A DNA stretch of 64,000 nucleotides from an uncultured Clostridia bacterium (GTDB lineage: Bacteria; Bacillota; Clostridia; Lachnospirales; Lachnospiraceae), in NCBI GenBank assembly GCA_947385955.1, contig CANDNA010000007.1, positions 80,748-144,747 on the forward strand. Reading direction: 5' to 3'. The notes beneath the pieces are model-generated. The model was not told where the DNA came from and did no database searches. It saw nothing but the letters and a program-made list of their open reading frames with translations. Made by a program: the position numbers and the translations under genes. This document shows, piece after piece, positions 18,355-26,357 of this stretch. Every line of letters begins with the position of its first letter. Position 1 is the stretch's first letter.

Positions 18355-19944
18355 ATGTCGGATTTTTATGATAATGATGAGATAGAGATGGAAGCGGAAC
18401 TGTTGTCTGGCGGGAAAGAAAGAGATCAGGCAGAGGATACAGAGGATGCAGAGGGCGGAAATGGCCGGGAAAAGACCGGAGAAAAACACCCGGGAGAGAA
18501 AGGCGCTGACGGTCAGGGGACAAAGGAAAGCGAATACGAGGATGTGTGCTTTATCTGTCGGCGTCCGGAGAGCAAAACAGGCAAGATGTTTAAGCTGCCT
18601 AATAATATTTCCGTATGCAATGACTGTATGCACAAAACAATGGATACCGTCAGCCAGTTTGACTATCAGGGGATGCTGAACAATATTCCGCTGGACAATC
18701 TGAATAAAAACGGAAAAGGATTTCCCAGCATCAGTTTTGTGAATATTGCAGACCTGCAGGGGGAAGGCGGTATTCCCAATAAACAGAAAATCAAAAAGCG
18801 GAAAGAAAAGAAGAAAGCCCAGCCGGTGCTGGATATCCGTAATATTCCGGCGCCCCATAAGATCAAAGCCCAACTGGATGATTATATCGTAGGGCAGGAG
18901 TATGCCAAAAAGGTGATTTCCGTAGCAGTCTATAATCATTATAAAAGGGTGGCCACGGATACGATGGATGAAATCGAAATCGAAAAGTCCAATATGCTGA
19001 TGATAGGGCCGACCGGATGCGGAAAGACCTATCTGGTCAGGACACTGGCAAAGCTGCTGGATGTGCCGCTGGCCATAGCGGATGCCACTTCCCTGACGGA
19101 GGCAGGCTACATTGGGGACGATATTGAAAGTGTGGTTTCCAAACTGCTGGCGGCCGCCGAAAATGATGTGGAGCGGGCGGAAAAAGGCATTATCTTTATT
19201 GATGAAATTGACAAAATTGCCAAGAAAAAGAACACCACTTCCAGAGATGTGAGCGGGGAGTCCGTACAGCAGGGGATGCTGCGGCTTCTGGAAGGGGCTG
19301 AGGTGGAGGTGCCGGTGGGCGCCAACAGTAAAAATGCGATGGTTCCGCTGGCAACAGTCAATACAAGAAACATTCTGTTTATCTGCGGCGGCGCGTTTCC
19401 GGATCTGGAGGAAATCATCAAGCAGAGACTGAATAAGCAGACTTCCATCGGTTACAATGCGGAACTGAAAGATAAATATGACAAGGACAAAAATATTCTG
19501 AAAAAGGTTACCATAGAGGATCTGAGAAAGTTTGGCATGATTCCGGAGTTTCTGGGCAGGCTGCCCATCGTGTATACGCTGAAGGGACTGACGAAGGAGA
19601 TGATGGTCAGCATCTTAAAGGAGCCGAAAAATGCGATTCTGAAACAGTATCAGAAGCTGCTGGCGCTGGATGAAGTGAAGCTGGAATTTGATGACGGTGC
19701 GCTGGAGGCGATTGCGGAAAAGGCTCTGAAAAAAGATACCGGGGCCAGGGCGCTGCGTGCGATTATAGAAGAATTTATGCTGGACATTATGTATGAAATC
19801 CCCAAGGACGATAACATTGGCAGAGTGACGATTACCAGAGCTTATATCGAGGGCAACGGCGGACCGGTGATTGATATCCGGAAAAACGGATATACCCTTG
19901 CGGATATGGACAGTATGCACCAGGAGGAAGTGCAGAACAACTGA
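18355..19944 (+). CDS. clpX: ClpX-type AAA+ unfoldase with acidic N-terminal extension
   Basis: This AAA+ ATPase of 529 residues is about 100 residues longer than typical ClpX. The first 60 residues are very acidic. A zinc finger follows with Cys65, Cys68, Cys88 and Cys91, then a basic linker (KIKKRKEKKKAQ). The AAA+ core has Walker A GPTGCGKT (218-225), Walker B IIFIDEIDKI and ClpX pore/IGF-region-like sequence around SIGYNAELKDKYDK. The C-terminal ClpB_D2-like small domain is present. It would unfold proteins for ClpP; no clpP is adjacent, so it may be a second ClpX paralogue. AAAGGAGA precedes the ATG at 18355. Confidence 0.88.
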   Translation: MSDFYDNDEIEMEAELLSGGKERDQAEDTEDAEGGNGREKTGEKHPGEKGADGQGTKESEYEDVCFICRRPESKTGKMFKLPNNISVCNDCMHKTMDTVSQFDYQGMLNNIPLDNLNKNGKGFPSISFVNIADLQGEGGIPNKQKIKKRKEKKKAQPVLDIRNIPAPHKIKAQLDDYIVGQEYAKKVISVAVYNHYKRVATDTMDEIEIEKSNMLMIGPTGCGKTYLVRTLAKLLDVPLAIADATSLTEAGYIGDDIESVVSKLLAAAENDVERAEKGIIFIDEIDKIAKKKNTTSRDVSGESVQQGMLRLLEGAEVEVPVGANSKNAMVPLATVNTRNILFICGGAFPDLEEIIKQRLNKQTSIGYNAELKDKYDKDKNILKKVTIEDLRKFGMIPEFLGRLPIVYTLKGLTKEMMVSILKEPKNAILKQYQKLLALDEVKLEFDDGALEAIAEKALKKDTGARALRAIIEEFMLDIMYEIPKDDNIGRVTITRAYIEGNGGPVIDIRKNGYTLADMDSMHQEEVQNN

Positions 19945-20045
19945 CAAAAGGGAGATTCTTTTTCATTTCTTTTCCGGCCCGTTCATATATTATGAGAAAA
20001 GCAGAGAACAGGAACGGGCGGTAACGTCCGGCGCGGCTTAACAGT

Positions 20046-20726
20046 ATGAAGCGTTTGCGATATTTACGATATGCTGTTTGGACAGAATGTGTCCTGCTGG
20101 TTATCATGAGTCTTTTTCTGTACGGGAGAGAAAAGGGGATGCTGCCTGAAAGCTCTGATGCGAGAACCGCGGCCAGTACAGGAACGGAAGCTGTCATAAC
20201 TGCCGGGCAGAAAACGGAAGAGGAAGCCGGACAGGACTATATCAAATGGGTGGAGTTTCATGCACCGGCAGAACTTATGACGGCTGCTTACCGTCTGGAT
20301 GTGGAAACTTATCAGGAAAAGATCCATCTGGACTGGATTGACCTGCTGGCTTATCTGGCGGCAAAGCACGGCGGGCAGTTTCCCGACAGCGCAGGTACAG
20401 AGCTGGAGCGGACTGCGGAAAAACTGCTGAGCGGCGAAACCACGATGGAGGAGCTGACGGAAGATCTGCAGTATTTTCCTTATTATCAGAAAGCCTATTC
20501 GGCAGTGCTGGGCGGTTTCGTAGGGGAATATAAGATACAGACCAGGAAAGAGGACGGGACACTGCAATGGGAAAACCGCTATGGCCTGAAGGCATTTTCC
20601 CCGATTGCGAAGGGCTTTTATTATGAGGACTACGATGACTTTGGCGCTTCCAGAAGTTTCGGCTATGCCAGGCCTCATCTGGGGCATGATATGATGGGGC
20701 AGATCGGTACGCCGATAAGAATATAA
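20046..20726 (+). pseudogene. M23 peptidase gene interrupted by the prophage
   Basis: The reading frame gives 226 residues with an N-terminal membrane helix (about 9-27), a serine/threonine-rich stretch, an unassigned middle domain, and then the start of an M23 metallopeptidase domain (ARPHLGHDMMGQIGTPI). HLGHD supplies the first zinc-ligand pair. The protein stops two residues after GTPI, exactly where the M23 fold should continue with a valine-glycine-rich strand and a later HxH motif. The prophage recombinase gene lies 22 bases beyond. The rest of the gene is expected past the right prophage end, outside this window. Excision would restore a peptidoglycan endopeptidase. Confidence 0.75.
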
Positions 20727-20748
20727 TATTGAACGGTAACATTGCCCA
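20703..20748. other. Left prophage junction (attL) region
   Basis: Host coding homology stops at about base 20717 and the recombinase gene ends at 20749, so the crossover lies in this interval. ATCGG (20703-20707) and CCGAT (20712-20716) form a short dyad, as expected of a serine-recombinase attachment site. The exact core cannot be fixed without attR. Confidence 0.55.
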
Positions 20749-22305
20749 TCAAAACAAAATGCGCAGGTTTTCTCCATCAAAAATGCATTTCTGTACGATC
20801 TTACGAATCAACTCATTTTTCCCGGAATAACTGATTTCATCAAAGGTATCAAGCAGTATACAGATATTATCATAAATTTCCCGTTCGGCATCGAGCCGGG
20901 ACTGTCTGGTATTTTCCCGTATCTGAGCTTTGCGGAGAGAGGATTCCATCTGCTTTTTCTGCCGGTCCAGGGTTTCTATTTGTTTGATAATATAGGCGGC
21001 AGCAGGGCTGTCCATAGACTGGGTCAGGGCGTTGGTGAGATTTTCTATTGAAGTCTGCAGTTTGCGGATCTCCGTTTTGATTGCTTCGGGAGCCGGCGCA
21101 GAGCCTTCTGTTTCTTTGCGAAGTGTGAAGCCATCCGGGTTAAGGCGGATTTTCCGGAGCTGTCTGAGAAAATTATCATCGACGTCGGCAACCCGGTAAT
21201 ATCCGGAATCGCACCGGTTCTTTCCCTGTCTGGCCATAGCCGCGCAGTAATAGTATGAAAATGTAATGCCATTCTTTTTATAGGTTCGTATATCCATTTT
21301 GCTTCCGCAGGAGCAGCGGAGCACACCTTTGAGAAGTCCGGATTCATGCCGGGCTGTCCGGTACATTTTATTCAGGCCCAGACGGCTCTGTGCTGCGATC
21401 CAGTCGGCAGCAGGTATTACAGGTTCATGGATACCGATGGAAATGCTCCAGGAAGAAACCGCCTGGCGGGACTGGCCGGAGATACCGGTGCGTGTCTTTC
21501 CGTAGCCGATCAGACCTTTTGTGCCGTCGAAAAGAGATTCATCAGGAAGGGTGCAGCCCTGATCTTTAAAATAGTAATATGCTTCTATGCTGTTCTGGCA
21601 GTAAACAGGATTGGTGATGATATTATAGATCTGGGAAGTATTCAGAAATTTCCCGCTGCGGCTCCGGATCCCATGATCGCGGCAGTAACGCTCTGCCCTG
21701 GTGATGGTATGACCGCTCAGGATAAGCTCATAGAGCGTTTTAACCAGTTGGATGGAACTTTCATCCACCAGCAGAAATGAGTGCTCTTTTTGGCCCACCT
21801 GACGCCGCACAGAGGTCATTCCGGCTGGCAGCCTGCCGCCGGTCCACTTGCCCGAAGCGCCCAGCGCATGCATATTGTCAGAAACCCGTTCAGAAGTATT
21901 TTCCCGTTCAAGCTGCGCAAAGGCGGCCAGAATATACATGACAGTGCGGCCCATCGGAGTGGAGGTATCAAAACTTTCCTTGACAGACAGAAAAGCCACA
22001 TTATGCCGCTGAAAAACCTCGTACATAGATGAAAATTCCTGTACATTGCGGCTGATCCGATCCAGCTTATAGACCATCACCACATCCAAAAGCCTATTAC
22101 GGACATCTTCCATTAGTTCCTGAAAGCTGGGGCGGTTGGTATTTTTGCCGGAGAAACCCTCATCCTTATCATAAATCCGGTATTCGATTTCCTGCCCTTT
22201 ATAAATGATTTCCGCATATTCCTTACACAGTTGAATCTGTACCTGTACGGAATCACTGTTGTCCCGGTATACGGATTTTCTGGGATAAATTCCAATGACG
22301 ATCAT
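20749..22305 (-). CDS. int: Large serine recombinase (prophage integrase)
   Basis: This 518-residue large serine integrase is the enzyme expected to insert and, with a directionality factor, excise the prophage. The resolvase domain spans about 1-145, with IYPRKS placing the nucleophile at Ser11, and YKLDRISRN and AQLERENTSERV as further catalytic-domain motifs. The recombinase domain follows (about 160-290). A zinc ribbon has CSCGSKMD and YYCAAM with downstream Cys. A coiled-coil region lies near 410-470 (EIRKLQTSIENLTNALTQS). It is transcribed toward the attachment junction. AAGGA lies 8-12 bases ahead of the ATG. Confidence 0.95.
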   Translation of the reverse strand: MIVIGIYPRKSVYRDNSDSVQVQIQLCKEYAEIIYKGQEIEYRIYDKDEGFSGKNTNRPSFQELMEDVRNRLLDVVMVYKLDRISRNVQEFSSMYEVFQRHNVAFLSVKESFDTSTPMGRTVMYILAAFAQLERENTSERVSDNMHALGASGKWTGGRLPAGMTSVRRQVGQKEHSFLLVDESSIQLVKTLYELILSGHTITRAERYCRDHGIRSRSGKFLNTSQIYNIITNPVYCQNSIEAYYYFKDQGCTLPDESLFDGTKGLIGYGKTRTGISGQSRQAVSSWSISIGIHEPVIPAADWIAAQSRLGLNKMYRTARHESGLLKGVLRCSCGSKMDIRTYKKNGITFSYYYCAAMARQGKNRCDSGYYRVADVDDNFLRQLRKIRLNPDGFTLRKETEGSAPAPEAIKTEIRKLQTSIENLTNALTQSMDSPAAAYIIKQIETLDRQKKQMESSLRKAQIRENTRQSRLDAEREIYDNICILLDTFDEISYSGKNELIRKIVQKCIFDGENLRILF

Positions 22306-22338
22306 AAGGCTGTTTTCCTTTAATGTTAAAAAAGTATT

Positions 22339-22950
22339 TTATAAAGCGCCGCTGTCCTGCTTTTCCGAATCTATTTGCTGTTTCAGAGAAATTGTCCGAA
22401 TCAATGATTCCAGCTCTTTTTTATGGTTCTCATCCAAAAAGCGGTATGCCTCAACGAGATAAGTTTCGTTTTGAGATAAATTCAGTTTTCGGTTATCGAC
22501 CGGCGCCAATAAGTCTTTTAAATGAATGACCAGCTTATAAATACTGTAAGTGATATCAAACATGATAAACAGAGAAAGAATAAACGAAAACAGCAAAATC
22601 AGAGTCATTACATTGAATTTGGGAATTCTGGAAATAACAGGTTCCAGAATAGATGCTGTAGCAAGTATGATGATAATAAAGAGCAGTCCAAGCGTATTTT
22701 CACATATTTCTCTTAAAACATGCGTACTTTCCCTTGCCCAGCTTTTCTGGTCGGTTACCTTTTCTTTGTATTTATCCAGTATTGTTATCATAAGAGCAAC
22801 AATAGCCAGAGAAACAGAGAACAGGGTAATTACAATATTAATAATCACGTAATAGTCAATTACTTTACTTCCGGTATATGGGAAAAACCAGGAAAGTATA
22901 GTTGAAACCAATATACATAATAAGAGTTTTACGAAAACTTTAATGGTCAT
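22339..22950 (-). CDS. Four-helix membrane protein, second gene of accessory cassette
   Basis: This protein of 203 residues has four hydrophobic helices (about 3-23, 33-57, 88-108 and 116-140) and a cytosolic C-terminal tail of 60 residues rich in Glu, Lys and Leu. The ATG at 22950 is chosen over a TTG at 22980 because AGAAGGA lies 8 bases upstream; this also places it right after the stop of the upstream gene, implying coupled translation. No family is recognised. The location beside the integrase and the pairing with a soluble partner resemble prophage defence or superinfection-exclusion cassettes. That role is only inferred. Confidence 0.65.
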   Translation of the reverse strand: MTIKVFVKLLLCILVSTILSWFFPYTGSKVIDYYVIINIVITLFSVSLAIVALMITILDKYKEKVTDQKSWARESTHVLREICENTLGLLFIIIILATASILEPVISRIPKFNVMTLILLFSFILSLFIMFDITYSIYKLVIHLKDLLAPVDNRKLNLSQNETYLVEAYRFLDENHKKELESLIRTISLKQQIDSEKQDSGAL

Positions 22951-22954
22951 ACGG

Positions 22955-23830
22955 TCATTCCTTCTTATATTCTGGATCAATATGCTTTATATGTTCAAAG
23001 GTGCTGTTGATAAGCTGCAGGTCAGAGTCTTTTAATTGTCCGATCTCATCGGGCAGACGGACAATAAAGGGATTGTCTGTATTGGAGTATTCTTTATTAT
23101 CTGTTCTGGATTTTACTTTCCAGCCGCCACATCCGGATGAGGAATACCGTATTGCATCCTGTAAAAATTCATTGTTCGGGTCAATATTGAGAAGTCCATC
23201 TTTATTTTCTAAGTGGATACCGATACTGGTATTATTATATGATTGGTTGGTTTTTCGTAAAAATGAATCTACAGTTTTTATTCCTTCTAAAAAATTAGGA
23301 GAATTTAAAGTGATTGTGATATCAGTGATAGAACCTCTGTTGGCGGCAACGTATTCCCAAAAATGACTTTTTTCTCCTATGATCCCTATTTTAAAAAATA
23401 AATATTTGGTTCTTAAAAATTTAGAAATTACGTTCGCTATATTATTTGCCTGATTTTCCAATGTAGAGGCTATGTCACTGTTTTTTTCAATTACCATCCA
23501 TTGATTGTGAATGTGAATTAATATATTACATTTCTTATAATTTTCCACAGGAGTATCCACAATTCCACTGTCAGTTTTCTGACCAATGATATCATGCTTT
23601 TCTTTGGCAAAGCTCATAAAAAAGCAGTCCTCAGATATTCTTTTGCAATACAGGGCATAGTTGGTTCCATGATGATTTGTTTCTTTTTTGTTTTCCTGCT
23701 GAAAAGTTATGAGCCAGCTCAGGAACTTATCTTCTTTTGTAATTCCAGTGACAGTGTCAAAATCAATCTGTGTATCAGGAATAAGAGAGTATCTTGCTAT
23801 AAAATATACCTTTTGCTTTTCAGTATTCAT
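22955..23830 (-). CDS. Soluble protein of unknown function, first gene of accessory cassette
   Basis: This 291-residue protein has no membrane segment. It begins with a beta-rich region (KVYFIARYSLIPDTQIDF) and contains an isolated run ILIHIHNQWMVIEKN and a Gly/Ser-rich turn YSSSGCGGWKVKSR. No family could be named with confidence. Base composition is clearly more AT-rich than the host genes, suggesting independent acquisition. It starts at an ATG preceded by GGGAGGT at about 8 bases and ends 5 bases before the ATG of the membrane partner. A two-component soluble/membrane architecture next to an integrase suggests a phage-exclusion or abortive-infection module. Confidence 0.65.
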   Translation of the reverse strand: MNTEKQKVYFIARYSLIPDTQIDFDTVTGITKEDKFLSWLITFQQENKKETNHHGTNYALYCKRISEDCFFMSFAKEKHDIIGQKTDSGIVDTPVENYKKCNILIHIHNQWMVIEKNSDIASTLENQANNIANVISKFLRTKYLFFKIGIIGEKSHFWEYVAANRGSITDITITLNSPNFLEGIKTVDSFLRKTNQSYNNTSIGIHLENKDGLLNIDPNNEFLQDAIRYSSSGCGGWKVKSRTDNKEYSNTDNPFIVRLPDEIGQLKDSDLQLINSTFEHIKHIDPEYKKE

Positions 23831-23916
23831 TTATACCTCCCAAATCAATGCCGATTCGACAAAATTTGTTTTTTCATTTGAAAATATTGGACTTTGTTAT
23901 CTATCAATATTATAGA

Positions 23917-24060
23917 TTATAAATGCTTTTTTGCATACTGATCGAATGATTTTTTTAAGTGAGGATTCTGTGCCTGTAATTGTTGTAATAGAAAATGCCC
24001 CGGTTCTGTATAGAATCGAGACAATTGTTCAGGCGTGCAGTTTTTGCTGGCAGATGGCAG
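23917..24060 (-). pseudogene. Possible 3' gene remnant
   Basis: A minus-strand open frame of 47 codons with no start codon reads protein-like sequence (TPEQLSRFYTEPGHF then LKKSFDQYAKKHL) and ends in TAA at 23917-23919. It could be the tail of a gene removed during cassette exchange. The rest of the 23831-24274 gap holds only AT-rich sequence and the upstream region of the 291-residue gene. Confidence 0.35.
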
Positions 24061-24274
24061 TTAACGAATTCTAGAGCACCTGTGAAAAGTTAATACTATA
24101 TTCTAATGATACTTTATTAAGTAATACTGAAATAGAGTAAGAGCTTCTTCTAAAGTGTGTCCTCAGGTGAGGGATGGCTTAGATCAGAAAAATAACAGAA
24201 TCCCTACGGTTTTCCTGATAAAACAAGCAAGATAAGCAAATAATATATAATAATTACTGTATGAAATTTTAGGA

Positions 24275-24946
24275 TTATTCTTTTTTCTTATCTTTTGTAC
24301 CCCATTGAGACATGAGTCCATCGATGTGTTCGAATAGACTATCTTTTATATTTGACCACATAGGATCAAGGATAAAATCGATACCCTCCCTTCTTGCCAA
24401 TTTAGCGGCAGGAACGAAATCACTATCACCAGCAATAAGTATTATCTGATCAGCCTGTTTTTTGTATGCAATAGATGCGATATCTAATCCTATACGCATG
24501 TCTACACCTTTTTGTTGAAAAGATATTGTAAAATCTGATTCTTTTAAATCGCCAATGTTTTTTTGTCCAGAGCAGACATCTTTTAATGCAGATGCACTAA
24601 TCCTATAGGATGCATAGGCATCTGAAAGTTCTCCGAGTCGGAGAGCTACTTTCCTTTGCTTTTTTAATTCTTCAAAAAATTTATTGGTCCACGCATATGT
24701 ATCTGAATGTCGAAAATCAATTCCTCTTTTTAAAAGAGGGTGGTATACTGTTTTTTCGAGGGGTGGGCAGTCATAATAAAAAATTCTGTATAATCCACGG
24801 TCATCATCATAACGTTGTTCATGACGCAGGTGAGCTGAACAATAAGCGCGGAGTTCTGTAGCACGTTTTTCAGGCTCTTTTTTACCCCATAGATATGCAG
24901 CACGTTTTCGATAGAATCCTCCATCAACTAAAATGGCAGTTTTCAT
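24275..24946 (-). CDS. NYN-domain (PIN-like) nuclease, LabA/DUF88 type
   Basis: This 223-residue protein is a NYN domain over most of its length. The PIN-like acidic centre is visible as Asp8 (AILVDGGF), Asp149 (KGVDMRIGLD), and Asp174 with Asp176 (IAGDSDFVPAAKLARREG). NYN proteins are usually metal-dependent RNases. The last 30 residues are basic. It is a single-gene unit on the minus strand with its own promoter and a roughly 100-nt leader that can form a long hairpin before the GGAGG ribosome site. In a prophage immunity region it could act in RNA decay, defence or regulation; its target is unknown. Confidence 0.85.
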   Translation of the reverse strand: MKTAILVDGGFYRKRAAYLWGKKEPEKRATELRAYCSAHLRHEQRYDDDRGLYRIFYYDCPPLEKTVYHPLLKRGIDFRHSDTYAWTNKFFEELKKQRKVALRLGELSDAYASYRISASALKDVCSGQKNIGDLKESDFTISFQQKGVDMRIGLDIASIAYKKQADQIILIAGDSDFVPAAKLARREGIDFILDPMWSNIKDSLFEHIDGLMSQWGTKDKKKE

Positions 24947-24967
24947 AATTACCTCCTTATACGAGTA

Positions 24968-25021
24968 AAGCCTTAGGTATCAGCTACTCCCATATCACGG
25001 GAAGCTTACCACCTAAGGCTT
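24968..25021 (-). promoter_or_regulatory. Structured leader hairpin of the NYN gene
   Basis: AAGCCTTAGGT (24968-24978) and ACCTAAGGCTT (25011-25021) are exact 11-base complements. Inside, AGCT and TCCC pair with GGGA and AGCT, leaving a 7-base loop. The element lies between the predicted transcription start and the ribosome site. An alternative pairing of CCUUA in the 5' arm with UAAGG at the ribosome site is possible, so the leader could control translation. Confidence 0.6.
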
Positions 25022-25050
25022 ATTTACCATATAACTTTCGTTACATTTAT

Positions 25051-25079
25051 ATAATATGCTATTAGTGGAAAAAAATCAA
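25051..25079 (-). promoter_or_regulatory. Promoter of the NYN gene
   Basis: On the minus strand TTGATT (25074-25079) and TATTAT (25051-25056) are 17 bases apart, about 100 bases upstream of the NYN start. Confidence 0.55.
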
Positions 25080-25332
25080 TATTTTGATTGTAAATTTTTT
25101 CAAAATACCTGCAAAATATTAATTATAAATCAAATTTTTGATGATATTTTACACGCTAGGGGTCTTTTTTCGGCAATGTATTGCTGATTGGGCTACAAGC
25201 TATGATTTTTTCCTCCGTTGTGTTTTTATTAAAACGCCGAAGCGGTTTAATTCTCGACTTTTCCAAGTACTTTTTTTGATTTTCCTTTCTTTCGTACTCG
25301 GTGTGGTAACTAAAGTATCAAAATGATTTAAC
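25080..25332. other. AT-rich gap between repressor and NYN gene
   Basis: No convincing gene is seen. A minus-strand frame ending at 25156 stays open for about 54 codons without an ATG, and a plus-strand frame over 25138-25326 looks like its antisense shadow. The stretch may hold the repressor's terminator or a gene remnant. Confidence 0.4.
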
Positions 25333-25965
25333 TTAAAACTTTCTTCGTAATTCAACCACTTTTCCAATAATTTTTACTGGCTTTTCGAGAATTTCCTGAT
25401 TTGAAAAATCCATTGGGGTATATGTTGGATTGTTTGAGATCAATTCAATTCCATCTTTATATTTTCTCAGGCGTTTGCAAGTAGCATCTGTACCATTTAC
25501 AGTTGCAATGACAATTTCACCGTTTTCAGCATCATCCTGCTGACGAACAATAACTACATCTCCGTCACATATATTTGGTATCATGCTATCTCCCTGTATT
25601 TTAAGACCAAAGTATGTCCCATTCCTGGACATTTCTTCTGTAATCTCTTCTGTATCAATAATTTCTTCTATGGCATCTATAGGAATACCGGCAGCAACAC
25701 GACCGAGGACATTGATTGTGATGCCCTTTTTAGATACATTATTTATTGTATTTGGAAATTCTAAATCTTTATTTGTCAAATCATCAATGTCAACATGAAA
25801 AAGGTCTGCCAGTTCTCTTGTTTTTTTCAAGGGCGGCTCCGATGTTCCCATTTCCCATTTTTGAATCGTTGTGTATGACTTATAACCTAATTTATCTGCT
25901 ATGTAGTCTTGCGACCATTCATTCTTTTTTCGCAAATATCGTATATTTTTTTGAAGGAATGACAT
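25333..25965 (-). CDS. CI/LexA-like phage repressor (XRE HTH plus S24 peptidase)
   Basis: This 210-residue repressor should maintain lysogeny. An XRE helix-turn-helix spans about 4-62 (WSQDYIADKLGYKSYTTIQKWE). A linker leads to a self-cleaving S24 domain with the probable cleavage site at Ala92-Gly93 (RVAAGIP), nucleophile Ser127 (GDSMIPN) and general base Lys164 (ATCKRLRK). This points to RecA-stimulated self-cleavage and SOS induction. It is divergent from a small Cro-like gene, and the 158 bases between hold both promoters and palindromic operators. GGGGG/AAAGGGGG precedes its ATG. Confidence 0.92.
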   Translation of the reverse strand: MSFLQKNIRYLRKKNEWSQDYIADKLGYKSYTTIQKWEMGTSEPPLKKTRELADLFHVDIDDLTNKDLEFPNTINNVSKKGITINVLGRVAAGIPIDAIEEIIDTEEITEEMSRNGTYFGLKIQGDSMIPNICDGDVVIVRQQDDAENGEIVIATVNGTDATCKRLRKYKDGIELISNNPTYTPMDFSNQEILEKPVKIIGKVVELRRKF

Positions 25966-25989
25966 TGTTTAATCCCCCTTTCTGTAGAC

Positions 25990-26018
25990 ACTATATCATT
26001 TATAAGAAAAAAATTCAA
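25990..26018 (-). promoter_or_regulatory. Repressor maintenance promoter
   Basis: Minus-strand TTGAAT (26013-26018) and TATAGT (25990-25995) have a 17-base spacer, placing the start of RNA just ahead of the repressor ribosome site. Confidence 0.65.
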
Positions 26019-26044
26019 GCATATTTTAATGTATTCAGAAAAAA

Positions 26045-26061
26045 CTTGAAAAATTTTCAAG
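26045..26061. promoter_or_regulatory. Operator palindrome O1
   Basis: CTTGAAAA and TTTTCAAG are perfect 8-base arms around one central base, located between the divergent lysogenic and early promoters. It is the best candidate for a repressor site. Confidence 0.65.
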
Positions 26062-26068
26062 AAATCTA

Positions 26069-26097
26069 TTGACACATGAAAATGGTTCATGTATGAT
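26069..26097 (+). promoter_or_regulatory. Early rightward promoter with embedded operator O2
   Basis: TTGACA (26069-26074) and TATGAT (26092-26097) are spaced by 17 bases. The spacer (26075-26091) is itself the palindrome CATGAA-N5-TTCATG, so a bound repressor would block polymerase directly. Confidence 0.8.
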
Positions 26098-26123
26098 TAG
26101 AGACAGAAAGGAGGAAACGAATT

Positions 26124-26321
26124 TTGGAAGAAATGAGATATAGTTTAAAAGAACTTAGGGCCAGAAAGCAATGGACGCAGCAGGAAACCGCAAAAAAACT
26201 TGGAATTTCAGTGCAAACTTACAATGCTTGGGAAAAAGATGTATCTCATGTGGCGATTAGCAAGGTAAGTGCTCTGGCGAATTTGTTTGGTGTGAAGATA
26301 GGACAAATTTTTTTTGAGTAA
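26124..26321 (+). CDS. Cro-like XRE helix-turn-helix regulator
   Basis: This 65-residue protein is a single helix-turn-helix domain (WTQQETAKKLGISVQTYNAWE). It is the first gene transcribed from the early promoter, opposite the CI-like repressor, which is the classic Cro position. The TTG at 26124 is preferred over an ATG at 26133: AAAGGAGG at 26107-26114 is 9 bases from the TTG but 18 from the ATG. A further operator-like palindrome overlaps the region just after its stop codon, so the downstream genes may be controlled as well. Confidence 0.85.
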   Translation: MEEMRYSLKELRARKQWTQQETAKKLGISVQTYNAWEKDVSHVAISKVSALANLFGVKIGQIFFE

Positions 26322-26323
26322 AA

Positions 26324-26342
26324 ACATGAAAAATATTCATGT
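26324..26342. promoter_or_regulatory. Operator-like palindrome O3
   Basis: ACATGAA-N5-TTCATGT repeats the O2 half-sites exactly (CATGAA/TTCATG) just downstream of the Cro-like gene. It probably binds the same regulator. Confidence 0.6.
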
Positions 26343-26357
26343 AGAAAAGAGGAAACC

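Noticed and set aside
24968..25021. Intrinsic terminator for the NYN leader hairpin
   Set aside because: No T run follows the 11-bp stem on the transcribed strand, so a structured leader is the better reading.
25138..25326. 62-codon plus-strand gene beside the repressor
   Set aside because: It lacks a ribosome site, is antisense to a more protein-like minus-strand frame and has a composition expected of AT-rich DNA.
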